Part shown: piece after piece, positions 8,541-17,711 of the stretch
Layout of the letters: every line of letters starts with the position of its first letter
Numbering within the stretch: the first letter of the stretch is position 1
Origin: Clostridia bacterium
Lineage (GTDB): Bacteria; Bacillota; Clostridia; Lutisporales; Lutisporaceae
NCBI GenBank assembly: GCA_029256365.1
Contig: JAQSYB010000001.1
Location: 1-37,110, forward strand
Direction of reading: 5' to 3'
Length of the DNA stretch: 37,110 nucleotides
Notes under the pieces: generated by a model
What the model was told of the DNA's origin: nothing
What the model saw: the letters and a program-made list of their open reading frames with translations, nothing else
Database searches by the model: none
Made by a program: the position numbers and the translations under genes

Positions 8541-9192
8541 TCAGAACCCTCATACCCTTCCCAAGCTCATATAATAGCTTGGTAAAAGTAGTTTTTGAAA
8601 CCTTACCTGTCACTTTTAACTCTTGCTTGCCATCCAAACCTTTTATGACTTCAACTACTGGGATGCTGTCAATTTCGTGAAGTATTATTTTTTCTGCTGC
8701 ATCCAACACACTTTCCTCATCGGTTGTGTAGATCACTTTAGGCATTCTAGACATAATCATCCCAATTGGCAGCTTTTTTACCTCAGTATTACCCACTGCT
8801 ATTTTGATAAAGTCCTTTCTAGATACCACCCCGGATAGAAATCCATTGTTTTCTACATATACAGTACCTGTATCCTCAAGAAATAGCCTTATAATCGCGT
8901 CATATACAGTCGTGTCTTCTGCTACCATAACAGGTTGAGATTTGATTTCTTTTACTTTAACATTTTTTATTACATCAAATATCGTACCACTTTTATAGAA
9001 GTAGCCCATTTTGGGCTTTGCCTCCAGAACCCCAGACATGGTAAGCACCGACAAATCAGGACGAATTGCAGCCCTGCTTACTTTTAGACTTTCAGCTAAC
9101 CGACTGCTGGTTATAGGCTGGTTTTCTTTTACAAGTTCAATTATTTGCTTTTGTCTGCTTGTAAATTCCATAACAATCACCTGCCCATCCAA
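8527..9192 (-). CDS. HTH + tandem CBS-domain transcriptional regulator (CcpN/YqzB-like)
   Basis: N-terminal HTH (SRLAESLKVSRAAIRPDLSVLTMSGVLEAKP) followed by two CBS-like repeats; adjacent to the PPDK regulatory gene. Confidence 0.88.
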   Translation of the reverse strand: MDGQVIVMEFTSRQKQIIELVKENQPITSSRLAESLKVSRAAIRPDLSVLTMSGVLEAKPKMGYFYKSGTIFDVIKNVKVKEIKSQPVMVAEDTTVYDAIIRLFLEDTGTVYVENNGFLSGVVSRKDFIKIAVGNTEVKKLPIGMIMSRMPKVIYTTDEESVLDAAEKIILHEIDSIPVVEVIKGLDGKQELKVTGKVSKTTFTKLLYELGKGMRVLNENS

Positions 9193-9515
9193 TATTTGAT
9201 ATATTCATATTTCAAAGTGGTATTTTAGTTAAATTTCTCCAATAAAAATCACATTATATGATTCCACATCTATGAATTTAATATTCAAAGATTACGTCAA
9301 AAAAAGATTGCTAATGTACTCAGCCCACAATAAATATTATCATAAATGTTCAAATAACTGCAACATTTTAATGAAAATATTGCAAATTTGATAAAGCATT
9401 CACATTTTATCCAAAATTAACACGTTGAAACTTGCACATTTATTATATCACTATTTTTATCTTTATTGGAATAGCAGTACTTACTATTCACTAAAATCTA
9501 CTATAAAATCACAAG

Positions 9516-9548
9516 AAAAAACCCTCATTTTTTCAAACAAGGGTTTTT
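9516..9548. terminator. Terminator downstream of DUF4342 gene
   Basis: AAAAACCCT (9516-9524) ... AGGGTTTTT (9540-9548). Confidence 0.75.
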
Positions 9549-9563
9549 CGTCATGTGATATGT

Positions 9564-10145
9564 CTACTGTTTAAAAGGACTATCCTCAGAATCAGTAGTG
9601 GTGTCAAATTCTACAGATGTTTTATAAGTAAATTGCTCTATATTTTCATCTTCTTTACGCTGACCAGTGGTTGCTTTTTTGATATCTCCAGCCATGTTCT
9701 TAATTTTTGATGCAATATCATCAGCAGTATTTGTTATTACTTCATTTATCGTAATAACTTCTTTATTTGGTCTCTCAACCTCTATTGTACATTTTGTCAA
9801 CAAAGCTGCTGCTGCACCTACTGCTGTATAAAGTGGTATAGCAAGTGCACCAATTGCTCCTGCTGTTACAGGAATATCAAGTATGATATAATCATCCTTC
9901 TTAACTTTTATCCTGCTAACATTACCAGTGTTTAGTATAGATTTTAGCTTATCCATCGCTTCCGAACCCTTAACGGATATTGATTCTGTTACAGTTTCTC
10001 CCCACTTCTTGCTGCCTGCATCTTCAATATTAATCAGGGCATCCACAACGTTGCCTGATGCTGCTTCTAAGGCTTCCTTTGCTTCCTTATAGCTGACACC
10101 AGTCCTATCTCTTATAATGTCGATTTTTTCTAGTGAAATATCCAT
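9564..10145 (-). CDS. DUF4342 protein with N-terminal UBA-like segment
   Basis: IDIIRDRTGVSYKEAKEALEAASGNVVDALINIE (UBA/TS-N-like) then a domain with hydrophobic VTAGAIGALAIPLYTAVGAAAALLTKCTIEVE, typical of DUF4342. Confidence 0.75.
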   Translation of the reverse strand: MDISLEKIDIIRDRTGVSYKEAKEALEAASGNVVDALINIEDAGSKKWGETVTESISVKGSEAMDKLKSILNTGNVSRIKVKKDDYIILDIPVTAGAIGALAIPLYTAVGAAAALLTKCTIEVERPNKEVITINEVITNTADDIASKIKNMAGDIKKATTGQRKEDENIEQFTYKTSVEFDTTTDSEDSPFKQ

Positions 10146-10177
10146 CGAACAGTCTCCTTTCTTACTTTACAATTATT

Positions 10178-10933
10178 TTATACATTACTGTTTTTTATTT
10201 CGTTTAGGAAGTCCAAGCTCTTAAAGTGCTTATCCAGGTGGGCTTCTACAAACCTTTTTGTCAATTTGTCAATCTCATTAAAAATAGTATTATCAATTTT
10301 TAGAGTGTTTAGTCTTGAAATTTCACTATTTAATAGAGATTTGATTGCTTCCAAACTGCCTGGACTCACTCTTATAATGTTTTTTCCAAATTTTTCACAT
10401 TCATCACATATAATGCCACCCAGCACGATATCAAATTTATATCCCTGCACCTCAGTCTTACCACAGTGAACACATCGTTGTATGCTTGGCCTATATCCAC
10501 TTATATCCATCAGCTTCAGCTGGTAAGCTAAGTTTATCAGACCTATCGGTATTTCTCCCTCAGCCAAATAATATAGTGCTTTGGCCAATAGCAGGAACAA
10601 CCTCTCATTTGTTAATTCCTCCTCAGAAACAGCATCTGCCATTTCTACAAAGAAAACTGCATAGGAAAGCTTTAACAAATCATTTCTAAGATTATAAAAG
10701 GTCTCCTTTGTATCAGCCTGAGAAATATGATACATGCTGCTGCCCTTATAAAGTACAAACTCACTGAAGGCAAAGATCTCACTAGAAGCCAGTAGATTGC
10801 TTTTCGGTTTCCTGCAGCCTTTGGCTACCGCTTTTACCTTGCCTTTGCTTCGAGTAAGAATTGTTAGTATTTTGTCTGCTTCTCCCAGATTTGTATATTT
10901 CAAAACAATACCCTGAGTCTTAGAAATTCCCAT
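10178..10933 (-). CDS. recO: DNA repair protein RecO
   Basis: TQGIVLKYTNLGEADKILTILTRSKGKVKAVAKGCRKPKS, CVHCG...GGIICDEC zinc motif. Confidence 0.95.
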   Translation of the reverse strand: MGISKTQGIVLKYTNLGEADKILTILTRSKGKVKAVAKGCRKPKSNLLASSEIFAFSEFVLYKGSSMYHISQADTKETFYNLRNDLLKLSYAVFFVEMADAVSEEELTNERLFLLLAKALYYLAEGEIPIGLINLAYQLKLMDISGYRPSIQRCVHCGKTEVQGYKFDIVLGGIICDECEKFGKNIIRVSPGSLEAIKSLLNSEISRLNTLKIDNTIFNEIDKLTKRFVEAHLDKHFKSLDFLNEIKNSNV

Positions 10934-10942
10934 GTTTCACTC

Positions 10943-11839
10943 CTACTTGTATCCCAAGTTCCTTAAAATGGAGTTGTTGTCTCGCCAGTTTTTCCTAACC
11001 TTTACCCATAGCTGCAAATTAACTTTACAGTCCAACAGATTCTCTAAGTCTATTCTGGCTTTGCTGCCTATTTCCTTAAGCATCTTTCCTTGCTTGCCTA
11101 TTATGATGCCCTTATGAGAATCCTTTTCACAATAGATATTTGCTTCAATATCTATCATGCCTCCCCCTTCTCTTTCCTTCATAGAATCAACCTCTACTGC
11201 TGTACCATGGGGTACTTCATCTGAGGTAAGCTCAAGAATCTTTTCTCTGATAAATTCCGATACTACAAATCGTTCCGTAACATCTGTGGTAATATCAGCA
11301 GGGAAGTACAGTGGTCCCTCTGGCAGCCTTTTCACGATTTCATCCAGTACTGCATTGGTATTGGTGCCCTCTTTTGCAGATACTGGTATCAAGCAGTCAA
11401 ATTGGCTCTCATCTGTACTGAATTTGGTCAATAATATCTCTAATTTAGATTTATCGATCTTATCTATTTTGTTTAGCACAAGTATTACCGGTGATTCTAC
11501 TTCTCTTGCCACTTCAATAATTTCCATATCAGCAGGACTGATATCTAGTGATGCATCAATGATTGCAATGACTACATCGACTCCCTTAAGTGACTCAGTT
11601 GCAGCATTTACCATATACTCTCCAAGCTTATGCTTGGGCTTATGAATCCCCGGTGTATCAATAAAAATAACTTGACTTTGCTCATCTGTGTAGATGCACC
11701 GTATTGAATTTCTAGTTGTTTGGGGTTTGCTGGAGATGATGGTTATTCTCTCTCCCAGCAGCTGATTAATTAGTGTAGATTTTCCTACGTTTGGCCGACC
11801 GATTACCGATACAAAGCCTGACTTAAACTTCTTTTCCAA
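10943..11839 (-). CDS. era: GTPase Era
   Basis: FKSGFVSVIGRPNVGKSTLINQLLGERITIISSKPQTTRNSIRCIYT, DTPGIHKPKHKLGEYM, C-terminal KH GKQGKMLKEIGSKARIDLE. Confidence 0.98.
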   Translation of the reverse strand: MEKKFKSGFVSVIGRPNVGKSTLINQLLGERITIISSKPQTTRNSIRCIYTDEQSQVIFIDTPGIHKPKHKLGEYMVNAATESLKGVDVVIAIIDASLDISPADMEIIEVAREVESPVILVLNKIDKIDKSKLEILLTKFSTDESQFDCLIPVSAKEGTNTNAVLDEIVKRLPEGPLYFPADITTDVTERFVVSEFIREKILELTSDEVPHGTAVEVDSMKEREGGGMIDIEANIYCEKDSHKGIIIGKQGKMLKEIGSKARIDLENLLDCKVNLQLWVKVRKNWRDNNSILRNLGYK

Positions 11840-11862
11840 ATTATCACCTCATAGTTTTATCC

Positions 11863-12243
11863 TTAGAATTTTGTAAAAGCTTCTGGCAGCAATTCCTTCA
11901 AGGTGTAAACCTTTGTATCCTTGCCATTTTCAAATATTAGTTTTAAATCTGTTCCCCACTCTGACATAAACTGTCTGCAAATGCCGCATGGATATGTATA
12001 ATCTCCGCTGCTGCTTACAACTGCAATGGCTTCAATTTCTTGCTCACCTTCAGATATCGCCTTACTAAAAGCCACTCTTTCTGCACAGATGGTTGCTCCG
12101 TAGGACGAATTTTCAATATTGCAGCCTGTATATACCTTACCACTCTTTGTGAGTAAGGCAGCGCCTACTTTAAACTTTGAGTACTTTGCATATGCATGCT
12201 CCATTGCGCTCTTTGCAGCTGTAACTAAGTGATTGTAATCCAT
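11863..12243 (-). CDS. cdd: Cytidine deaminase
   Basis: KVGAALLTKSGKVYTGCNIENSSYGATICAERVAFSKAISEG; PCGICRQFMSEW. Confidence 0.97.
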   Translation of the reverse strand: MDYNHLVTAAKSAMEHAYAKYSKFKVGAALLTKSGKVYTGCNIENSSYGATICAERVAFSKAISEGEQEIEAIAVVSSSGDYTYPCGICRQFMSEWGTDLKLIFENGKDTKVYTLKELLPEAFTKF

Positions 12244-12248
12244 ATCAT

Positions 12249-13301
12249 TTACTCCTTAATTTCAATTGTTGCATAGTTTGGTACAACTTGAATCCAGGTA
12301 TTCCCTTTGTTTAGTTGGATGGGATTTCCCTTTAAGTCTGTATATTCTGTTTTGCCTTGTCTGCTTTTTTTGCTCCACTTTATTTCAATAAGCTTTCCAT
12401 TTGTAATCAGATATCCTTTGCCAGTACCGACATTGGATAAATCCAAACGTCCAACAGAGTCAACAATTTTAGAGTTTACCTTCTCTACTATGATGTTTAC
12501 AGTACTTATTTCGGTATTTGTATCTTTATCCTTTAATCTTACACCATTTATTGTTCTAAAATATAGCTTTTGCTTTTCATCGTAATTGTAACCAGCTTTA
12601 TAATTATGCTTATAATCTATGACTAAGCTCTTGGTTGTCTTTCCATCTAAATCTAGAATGCTGTCGCTAAAATCCAAACCATATGACCACTTTTCATTAG
12701 ACCACTTTTTAAAATCCATTACTTCACGAGTTAGCTTTGTATTGGTATATAAATTATGTGGTGCTTTTCTATCGTTGGATCTCCAAAAGTTTTTTTCTCC
12801 ATTCAATTCGTTTAAAGAATCCACTTTTAGGGTTGTAATATCCTTTAATGCCTCTGGACTTCCTCCACAGTGTACAAAAACAGCATTGAATTCCATTGCC
12901 TTATCGATAAAATAAGATCTTGCACTTCTTACAGGGCCAATTTTATCCGGATTTTGATGATGATAAATTGCTAAATATCTCGTAATCCCACCCTCTGCCG
13001 GCATTTCATATACGATGTCCGCATTCATTAATCCGGATTGAGGTCTTGCACTTGCCATATTATCCATCATCACTGCTACGGGTCTCAAGCCCACTTCTTC
13101 TTCCGCAATAGGCAACCCTGTCAAAGGACATAGAAACAGTTCTTTTACGACGGGCGTCTCTTGTATAGGTGTCTCCACTACTATAGGATTTAAGTTATCG
13201 CTTGATGCAGGAAGTTCCTCATTTGTTTTCGCTCCTTTGCTACAGCCTGATAAACTCAATATGAAGCATAGTACGATTATAAAAATAGTATGCTTTCTCA
13301 T
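12249..13301 (-). CDS. DUF3048 lipoprotein (YerB-like)
   Basis: Lipobox LSLSGCSKG; PVAVMMDNMASARPQSGLMNADIVYEMPAEGGITRYLAIYH; HNYKAGYNYDEKQKLYFRTINGV. Start at MRKHT (13301) chosen over 13316. Confidence 0.88.
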   Translation of the reverse strand: MRKHTIFIIVLCFILSLSGCSKGAKTNEELPASSDNLNPIVVETPIQETPVVKELFLCPLTGLPIAEEEVGLRPVAVMMDNMASARPQSGLMNADIVYEMPAEGGITRYLAIYHHQNPDKIGPVRSARSYFIDKAMEFNAVFVHCGGSPEALKDITTLKVDSLNELNGEKNFWRSNDRKAPHNLYTNTKLTREVMDFKKWSNEKWSYGLDFSDSILDLDGKTTKSLVIDYKHNYKAGYNYDEKQKLYFRTINGVRLKDKDTNTEISTVNIIVEKVNSKIVDSVGRLDLSNVGTGKGYLITNGKLIEIKWSKKSRQGKTEYTDLKGNPIQLNKGNTWIQVVPNYATIEIKE

Positions 13302-13325
13302 AATACTGCCCCCCACTTTCTCAAT

Positions 13326-14027
13326 CTAAATAACAAAAATGTTATATATCAGTAATGTTATCAGTATTCCTAAGGCAGCGCCTAACACAACCTCAATCAC
13401 ACTATGAATTTTGCTTTCTACTCTACTTTGAACAACCAAGAAGCCAAGTAGAAAAGCAAAAAAACTTACCAAAACATTTTCACTTAATATTGCAGCAGCT
13501 GTTACCAAAGAAAATGCAACCGCTGCATGACCACTTGGCATACCTCCTTGCAGTATGTTATGAGATGCCAATTTCATTTTAATTAAGACAACCAGCAGCA
13601 GGATCCCCAAGATGATAAGTGTCGTAATGTGCAGCTCAGATTTTAGAATTCTAGAGATTATTGTTTCAGTCGTGGTAATCATTCTATTGAAAAACACCAA
13701 ATAGCCAATTACCAATGCATTTGCTGCTGCAAGAAACACAGCCCCAGCTGCTACATCTTTGGCAATCTTAGCCAAGGGATGAAACTTGTCTGTAACCAAA
13801 TCTATTGCCTTCTCAATCGCCGTATTGATCATCTCACAAATAAGCACCAAAGAAATTGCAAATGCAAGCATTATAATGTCTGTTTTGTTAAGCTTTGAAA
13901 ATAGACTGATTATAGTTACCAACAAAGCAGCTGTTAGATGTATGCGCATATTTCTTTGAGTTTTTAAGCAGTAAATCAAACCACTTAGGGCAAAGCCAAA
14001 GCTATCTAATAATCTTCTATTTCTCAA
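13326..14027 (-). CDS. Diacylglycerol/undecaprenol kinase (DgkA) fused to a PAP2 phosphatase-like domain
   Basis: N-terminal LLDSFGFALSGLIYCLKTQRNMRIHL...EMINTAIEKAIDLVTDKFHPLAKIAKDVAAGAV (DgkA); C-terminal GGMPSGHAAVAFSLVTAAAIL...HSVIEVVLGAALGI (PAP2). Confidence 0.92.
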   Translation of the reverse strand: MRNRRLLDSFGFALSGLIYCLKTQRNMRIHLTAALLVTIISLFSKLNKTDIIMLAFAISLVLICEMINTAIEKAIDLVTDKFHPLAKIAKDVAAGAVFLAAANALVIGYLVFFNRMITTTETIISRILKSELHITTLIILGILLLVVLIKMKLASHNILQGGMPSGHAAVAFSLVTAAAILSENVLVSFFAFLLGFLVVQSRVESKIHSVIEVVLGAALGILITLLIYNIFVI

Positions 14028-14042
14028 TATGCTATTTTCCTT

Positions 14043-14525
14043 TTATCTAGTTATATTAAGCAGTTGCAGTATATTATCCTGCTTTTGCAGCATTTCTTTT
14101 TCTTGCTGCTCATCCTCATGATCCATTCCTAGCAAATGCAGTATTCCGTGGACCACCAAAAACGACAGCTCCCGCTCAAAGCTGTGGCCATAATCAGAAG
14201 CTTGCTCTTGTGTCTTCTCAAGAGATATTACGATATCTCCCAAAAGTCTATCCTCTTGAACAAATTCATCTGCATTATTATAATTTACTTCTGTCTCTTC
14301 AAATTCCATCAATGGAAAGGAGAGTACATCTGTCGGTATGTCTTTGCCTCTATATTGCTTGTTAAGCTCTTTTATTTCTTGGTTATCGACAAAGGATATA
14401 CTTACTTCATAATCATCCTCTACTTCAATCTCCAAAGCCTTTTGAACCACCTTTTCCACCAAGGCCTCCATATTGGAATCTACTTCAATCTTGTCCTGTC
14501 TGTTATCTATTAAAACACTCATCAA
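14043..14525 (-). CDS. ybeY: Endoribonuclease YbeY
   Basis: YRGKDIPTDVLSFPL and HGILHLLGMDHEDEQQEKEM metal-binding motif. Confidence 0.96.
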   Translation of the reverse strand: MMSVLIDNRQDKIEVDSNMEALVEKVVQKALEIEVEDDYEVSISFVDNQEIKELNKQYRGKDIPTDVLSFPLMEFEETEVNYNNADEFVQEDRLLGDIVISLEKTQEQASDYGHSFERELSFLVVHGILHLLGMDHEDEQQEKEMLQKQDNILQLLNITR

Positions 14526-14586
14526 TCCAACTCCTTATTCCTATTCTTTCGTTGTACATATTATTACCTCAATAAACACTGATATT

Positions 14587-16677
14587 CTAATCCGCTTGTA
14601 TATCTTTGATTGTTTCTGGATACTCAATTCTATCATGGAATATACCAGCCAATACCTTTACAAAAGCTTTTACTACCAAATCTAAGTCCTTCAGGGTAAG
14701 ATCTGTTTTATCCAGCTGTTCATCCTGCAGTTTATCCTTTATAATCTTCCGAACTCCTTGCTCAACTTGGTTCTGTGTTGGCTCAGTTAAAGATCTGATA
14801 TAGGCTTCTACAGAATCAGCCAGCATGACAATCGCAGCTTCCTTAGATTGAGGTCTTGGGAAATTATATCGGAATTTATCCTCTGTTACAGCTTCTGCCA
14901 CCTCACTATTCATAGCCTTATGATAAAAATACGCTACCAAGGTATTGCCATGATGCTCACGTATGATATTGATTACAGAAGAAGGCAGCTTATTTTTCGT
15001 TGCCAAATCTACTCCATCCTTTACGTGAGAGGTTATGATCAATGTACTTAGGTTAGGTGTAATTTTGTTATGAGGATTATCCTTTGTAATCTGATTTTCC
15101 TTGAAGAAATATGGCCTTTTCAGCTTTCCTATATCATGATAATATGCCCCTATTCTACAAAGTAGTGAATTTGCACCGATCTCCTCGGCTGCTGCTTCTG
15201 CTAAATTTCCTACTAGTATTGAGTGATAATAGGTGCCTGGAGCCTCTATAAGCAGTCTTCGCAGCAATGGCTGATTTGGATTTGACAACTCCAAGAGCTT
15301 GATGGGTGTTATGATATCAAAGGTAGCTTCTAGAAAAGGAAGTGTACCTATGGTTAAGACTGCCGAAAGGATACCCCCAACAAAGGCAAACATTGCATTT
15401 GTCAGCATAATTCGGGTGTCATAATTATTGATTAGACCAAAGCTTATAATGATCATTACACTCATCACACTAACCACTAGCCCAGCTAATACGATTGTTC
15501 CTCTATGATGTGTCTTATGTACCAACAGTGCTCCAGATATACCTGCTACAAGCATAGCTACCAATACTTCTGCATTTAAGCCGGTGATCATGCTTATAAA
15601 AACTGCAGTAATGATATTTGTAATGATGGCGATTTTAGGCTGAATCATGATTGAAATTACCATTGAGAATGCTGGCAGTAAAATAAGATATACAGAAATA
15701 CTTTTTGCCCCGGCTGCAGCAATAAGAGATATTACTATAATCAATCCGATCAGAAAAAGCTCACTGTTATTCTCCCACTGCTTTCTTGCAAATAAATTAC
15801 AATACAATATCAATATGAAAATTCCAGCCATGATACTTAAAGAATAGCCGGCATATAATCTAAATGCTGTAGAATTGCTTCTGCCATTGTCCAATAATCC
15901 AAAGGCCTCCAGCAGACTGAGCTGATGCGCTGTAACCTCTTGACCTTTTGTGATGATTTTTGAATCTTTCTTGATAATAACCTGCTCTACATTTCTTCTG
16001 GCTTCTTCTCTTTGTGCCGTCGTAGCTTCTTCATCATAGAACATGTTAGGTCTAATGATAATGATTGATAAATCTGCACCTAATTTATTTAATTCACTAT
16101 TATCTGTCAAATTATTAAAGAATTCCTTAATGGATTCTCTTCTATCATTTAATTTTGCTTCTTCAATATTTTCATTTAGCAACTGATTTGTGATATATAG
16201 TATTTTGTCCTTTAGCTTGTTAAGCTCCACTGTATCTGCCTTTAATAGTGCTTTGTAGTCCCCTTGATTCAACCCTATGTTAGACTGCTGCTCCATTAAT
16301 TGAAGCTTTTGATTGTTGTCCACATCTACTATACTTCTTATTTCTGTCAGTATCGAAAAAAAAGTCTCAATCTTTTTTTGAATGTCAATTTGCACAGTCC
16401 TATCTAGATTATAGACTGCTTGTACCGCCTCTTCTGCTGCTTTAATCTTAATTTCCGTAGCAGTCTTGTCCACCAAATCAGAAGGAGCGTAGATATCTTC
16501 TATGGCTACGTCTCCTACGTTGATATCGTATCTTTGGGGTGCTGTACTAATCACAAAAATTGACAAGATGGCTAAAAACAAACCAAAAAATATCAAAGAC
16601 TTTGTTGTCAAATCTATTTTAATAAAATTCTTCACTTTTTCATTTACATTTTTAAGGTTTCTAAGCTTATTAGCCAT
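14587..16677 (-). CDS. 7TM-HD family membrane protein (YqfF/PgpH-like HD phosphohydrolase)
   Basis: N-terminal TM and extracellular segment, multiple TMs, RIGAYYHDIGKLKRPYFFKENQ HD motif, IIREHHGNTLVAYFYHKA. Confidence 0.93.
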   Translation of the reverse strand: MANKLRNLKNVNEKVKNFIKIDLTTKSLIFFGLFLAILSIFVISTAPQRYDINVGDVAIEDIYAPSDLVDKTATEIKIKAAEEAVQAVYNLDRTVQIDIQKKIETFFSILTEIRSIVDVDNNQKLQLMEQQSNIGLNQGDYKALLKADTVELNKLKDKILYITNQLLNENIEEAKLNDRRESIKEFFNNLTDNSELNKLGADLSIIIIRPNMFYDEEATTAQREEARRNVEQVIIKKDSKIITKGQEVTAHQLSLLEAFGLLDNGRSNSTAFRLYAGYSLSIMAGIFILILYCNLFARKQWENNSELFLIGLIIVISLIAAAGAKSISVYLILLPAFSMVISIMIQPKIAIITNIITAVFISMITGLNAEVLVAMLVAGISGALLVHKTHHRGTIVLAGLVVSVMSVMIIISFGLINNYDTRIMLTNAMFAFVGGILSAVLTIGTLPFLEATFDIITPIKLLELSNPNQPLLRRLLIEAPGTYYHSILVGNLAEAAAEEIGANSLLCRIGAYYHDIGKLKRPYFFKENQITKDNPHNKITPNLSTLIITSHVKDGVDLATKNKLPSSVINIIREHHGNTLVAYFYHKAMNSEVAEAVTEDKFRYNFPRPQSKEAAIVMLADSVEAYIRSLTEPTQNQVEQGVRKIIKDKLQDEQLDKTDLTLKDLDLVVKAFVKVLAGIFHDRIEYPETIKDIQAD

Positions 16678-16688
16678 TTTATCACCTG

Positions 16689-17708
16689 TTATTCCGAGAA
16701 ATCATTTAGATCCTCTTTATTTATTTCGTACCTTTCATAGGCCTTAATAATATCCTGCACCAGCTTGTGTCTAACTACGTCCTTTTCATTGAAATATATA
16801 AAATCTACTCCCTTGATGCCTTCCAATATTCCCATAACTGTCTTTAAACCTGAGGCCCGTCCTCTAGGCAAATCAATTTGTGTAATATCGCCTGTGACAA
16901 TCACCTTTGAACCAAAACCCAATCTGGTCAAAAACATTTTCATTTGCTCCGGAGTGGTATTTTGAGCTTCATCCAATATAATATAGCTGTCGTTTAAAGT
17001 TCTGCCTCTCATGTATGCCAAAGGCGCTACCTCAATAAGACCTTTTTCCATGTTTTTTTGAAAAACCTCAATGCCCATAATGTCATGAAGCGCATCATAC
17101 AATGGTCTTAAGTAAGGGTCAACCTTTTCTTGTAAGTCTCCAGGTAAAAATCCAAGCTTTTCCCCTGCCTCCACCGCTGGACGCGTTAGGATGATTCTGT
17201 TTACCTCTCTATTTTTAAAGGCTTTTATAGCCATAGCCATAGCTAAATATGTCTTACCAGTACCAGCAGGTCCAATGCCAAAAACGATATCATTTTGTTT
17301 GATGGAATTGATATAATCCTTTTGGCCCAAGGTCTTGCACTTAATCACCTTGCCTCTGGCTGTTGTAATGACAACATCATCAAAATCATAGGTTTGCTTG
17401 CCAACCCCATCTTCCTCTTTGACAAGGGCAATGATATAGCTTACAATCTGACTATTGATCTCTTCTCTGTCATCTTGCTTCTTCATCAATATTTCTAATA
17501 CTCTTCTTGCCCTATCAATATTCTTATCCTCACCTATAATCCGTAACTCGTCTTCTCTGATTAATATTGATACAAGCAGCTCATTTTCGATTATTTTCAA
17601 GTTTTCATCGTAGCTTCCAAAAAGCTCCTGTGTCTTTTCAATGTCAACCAATGCCATGCTTTTTCCTGCGAAATTATTGATCAAGTCATTTTCCTCCCAT
17701 TGTACCAT
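16689..17708 (-). CDS. phoH: PhoH family ATPase
   Basis: FGIGPAGTGKTYLAMAMAIKAF Walker A, ILTRPAVEAGEKLGFLPGDL, ILDEAQNTTPEQMKMFLTRLGFGSK. Confidence 0.96.
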   Translation of the reverse strand: MVQWEENDLINNFAGKSMALVDIEKTQELFGSYDENLKIIENELLVSILIREDELRIIGEDKNIDRARRVLEILMKKQDDREEINSQIVSYIIALVKEEDGVGKQTYDFDDVVITTARGKVIKCKTLGQKDYINSIKQNDIVFGIGPAGTGKTYLAMAMAIKAFKNREVNRIILTRPAVEAGEKLGFLPGDLQEKVDPYLRPLYDALHDIMGIEVFQKNMEKGLIEVAPLAYMRGRTLNDSYIILDEAQNTTPEQMKMFLTRLGFGSKVIVTGDITQIDLPRGRASGLKTVMGILEGIKGVDFIYFNEKDVVRHKLVQDIIKAYERYEINKEDLNDFSE

Positions 17709-17711
17709 AGG

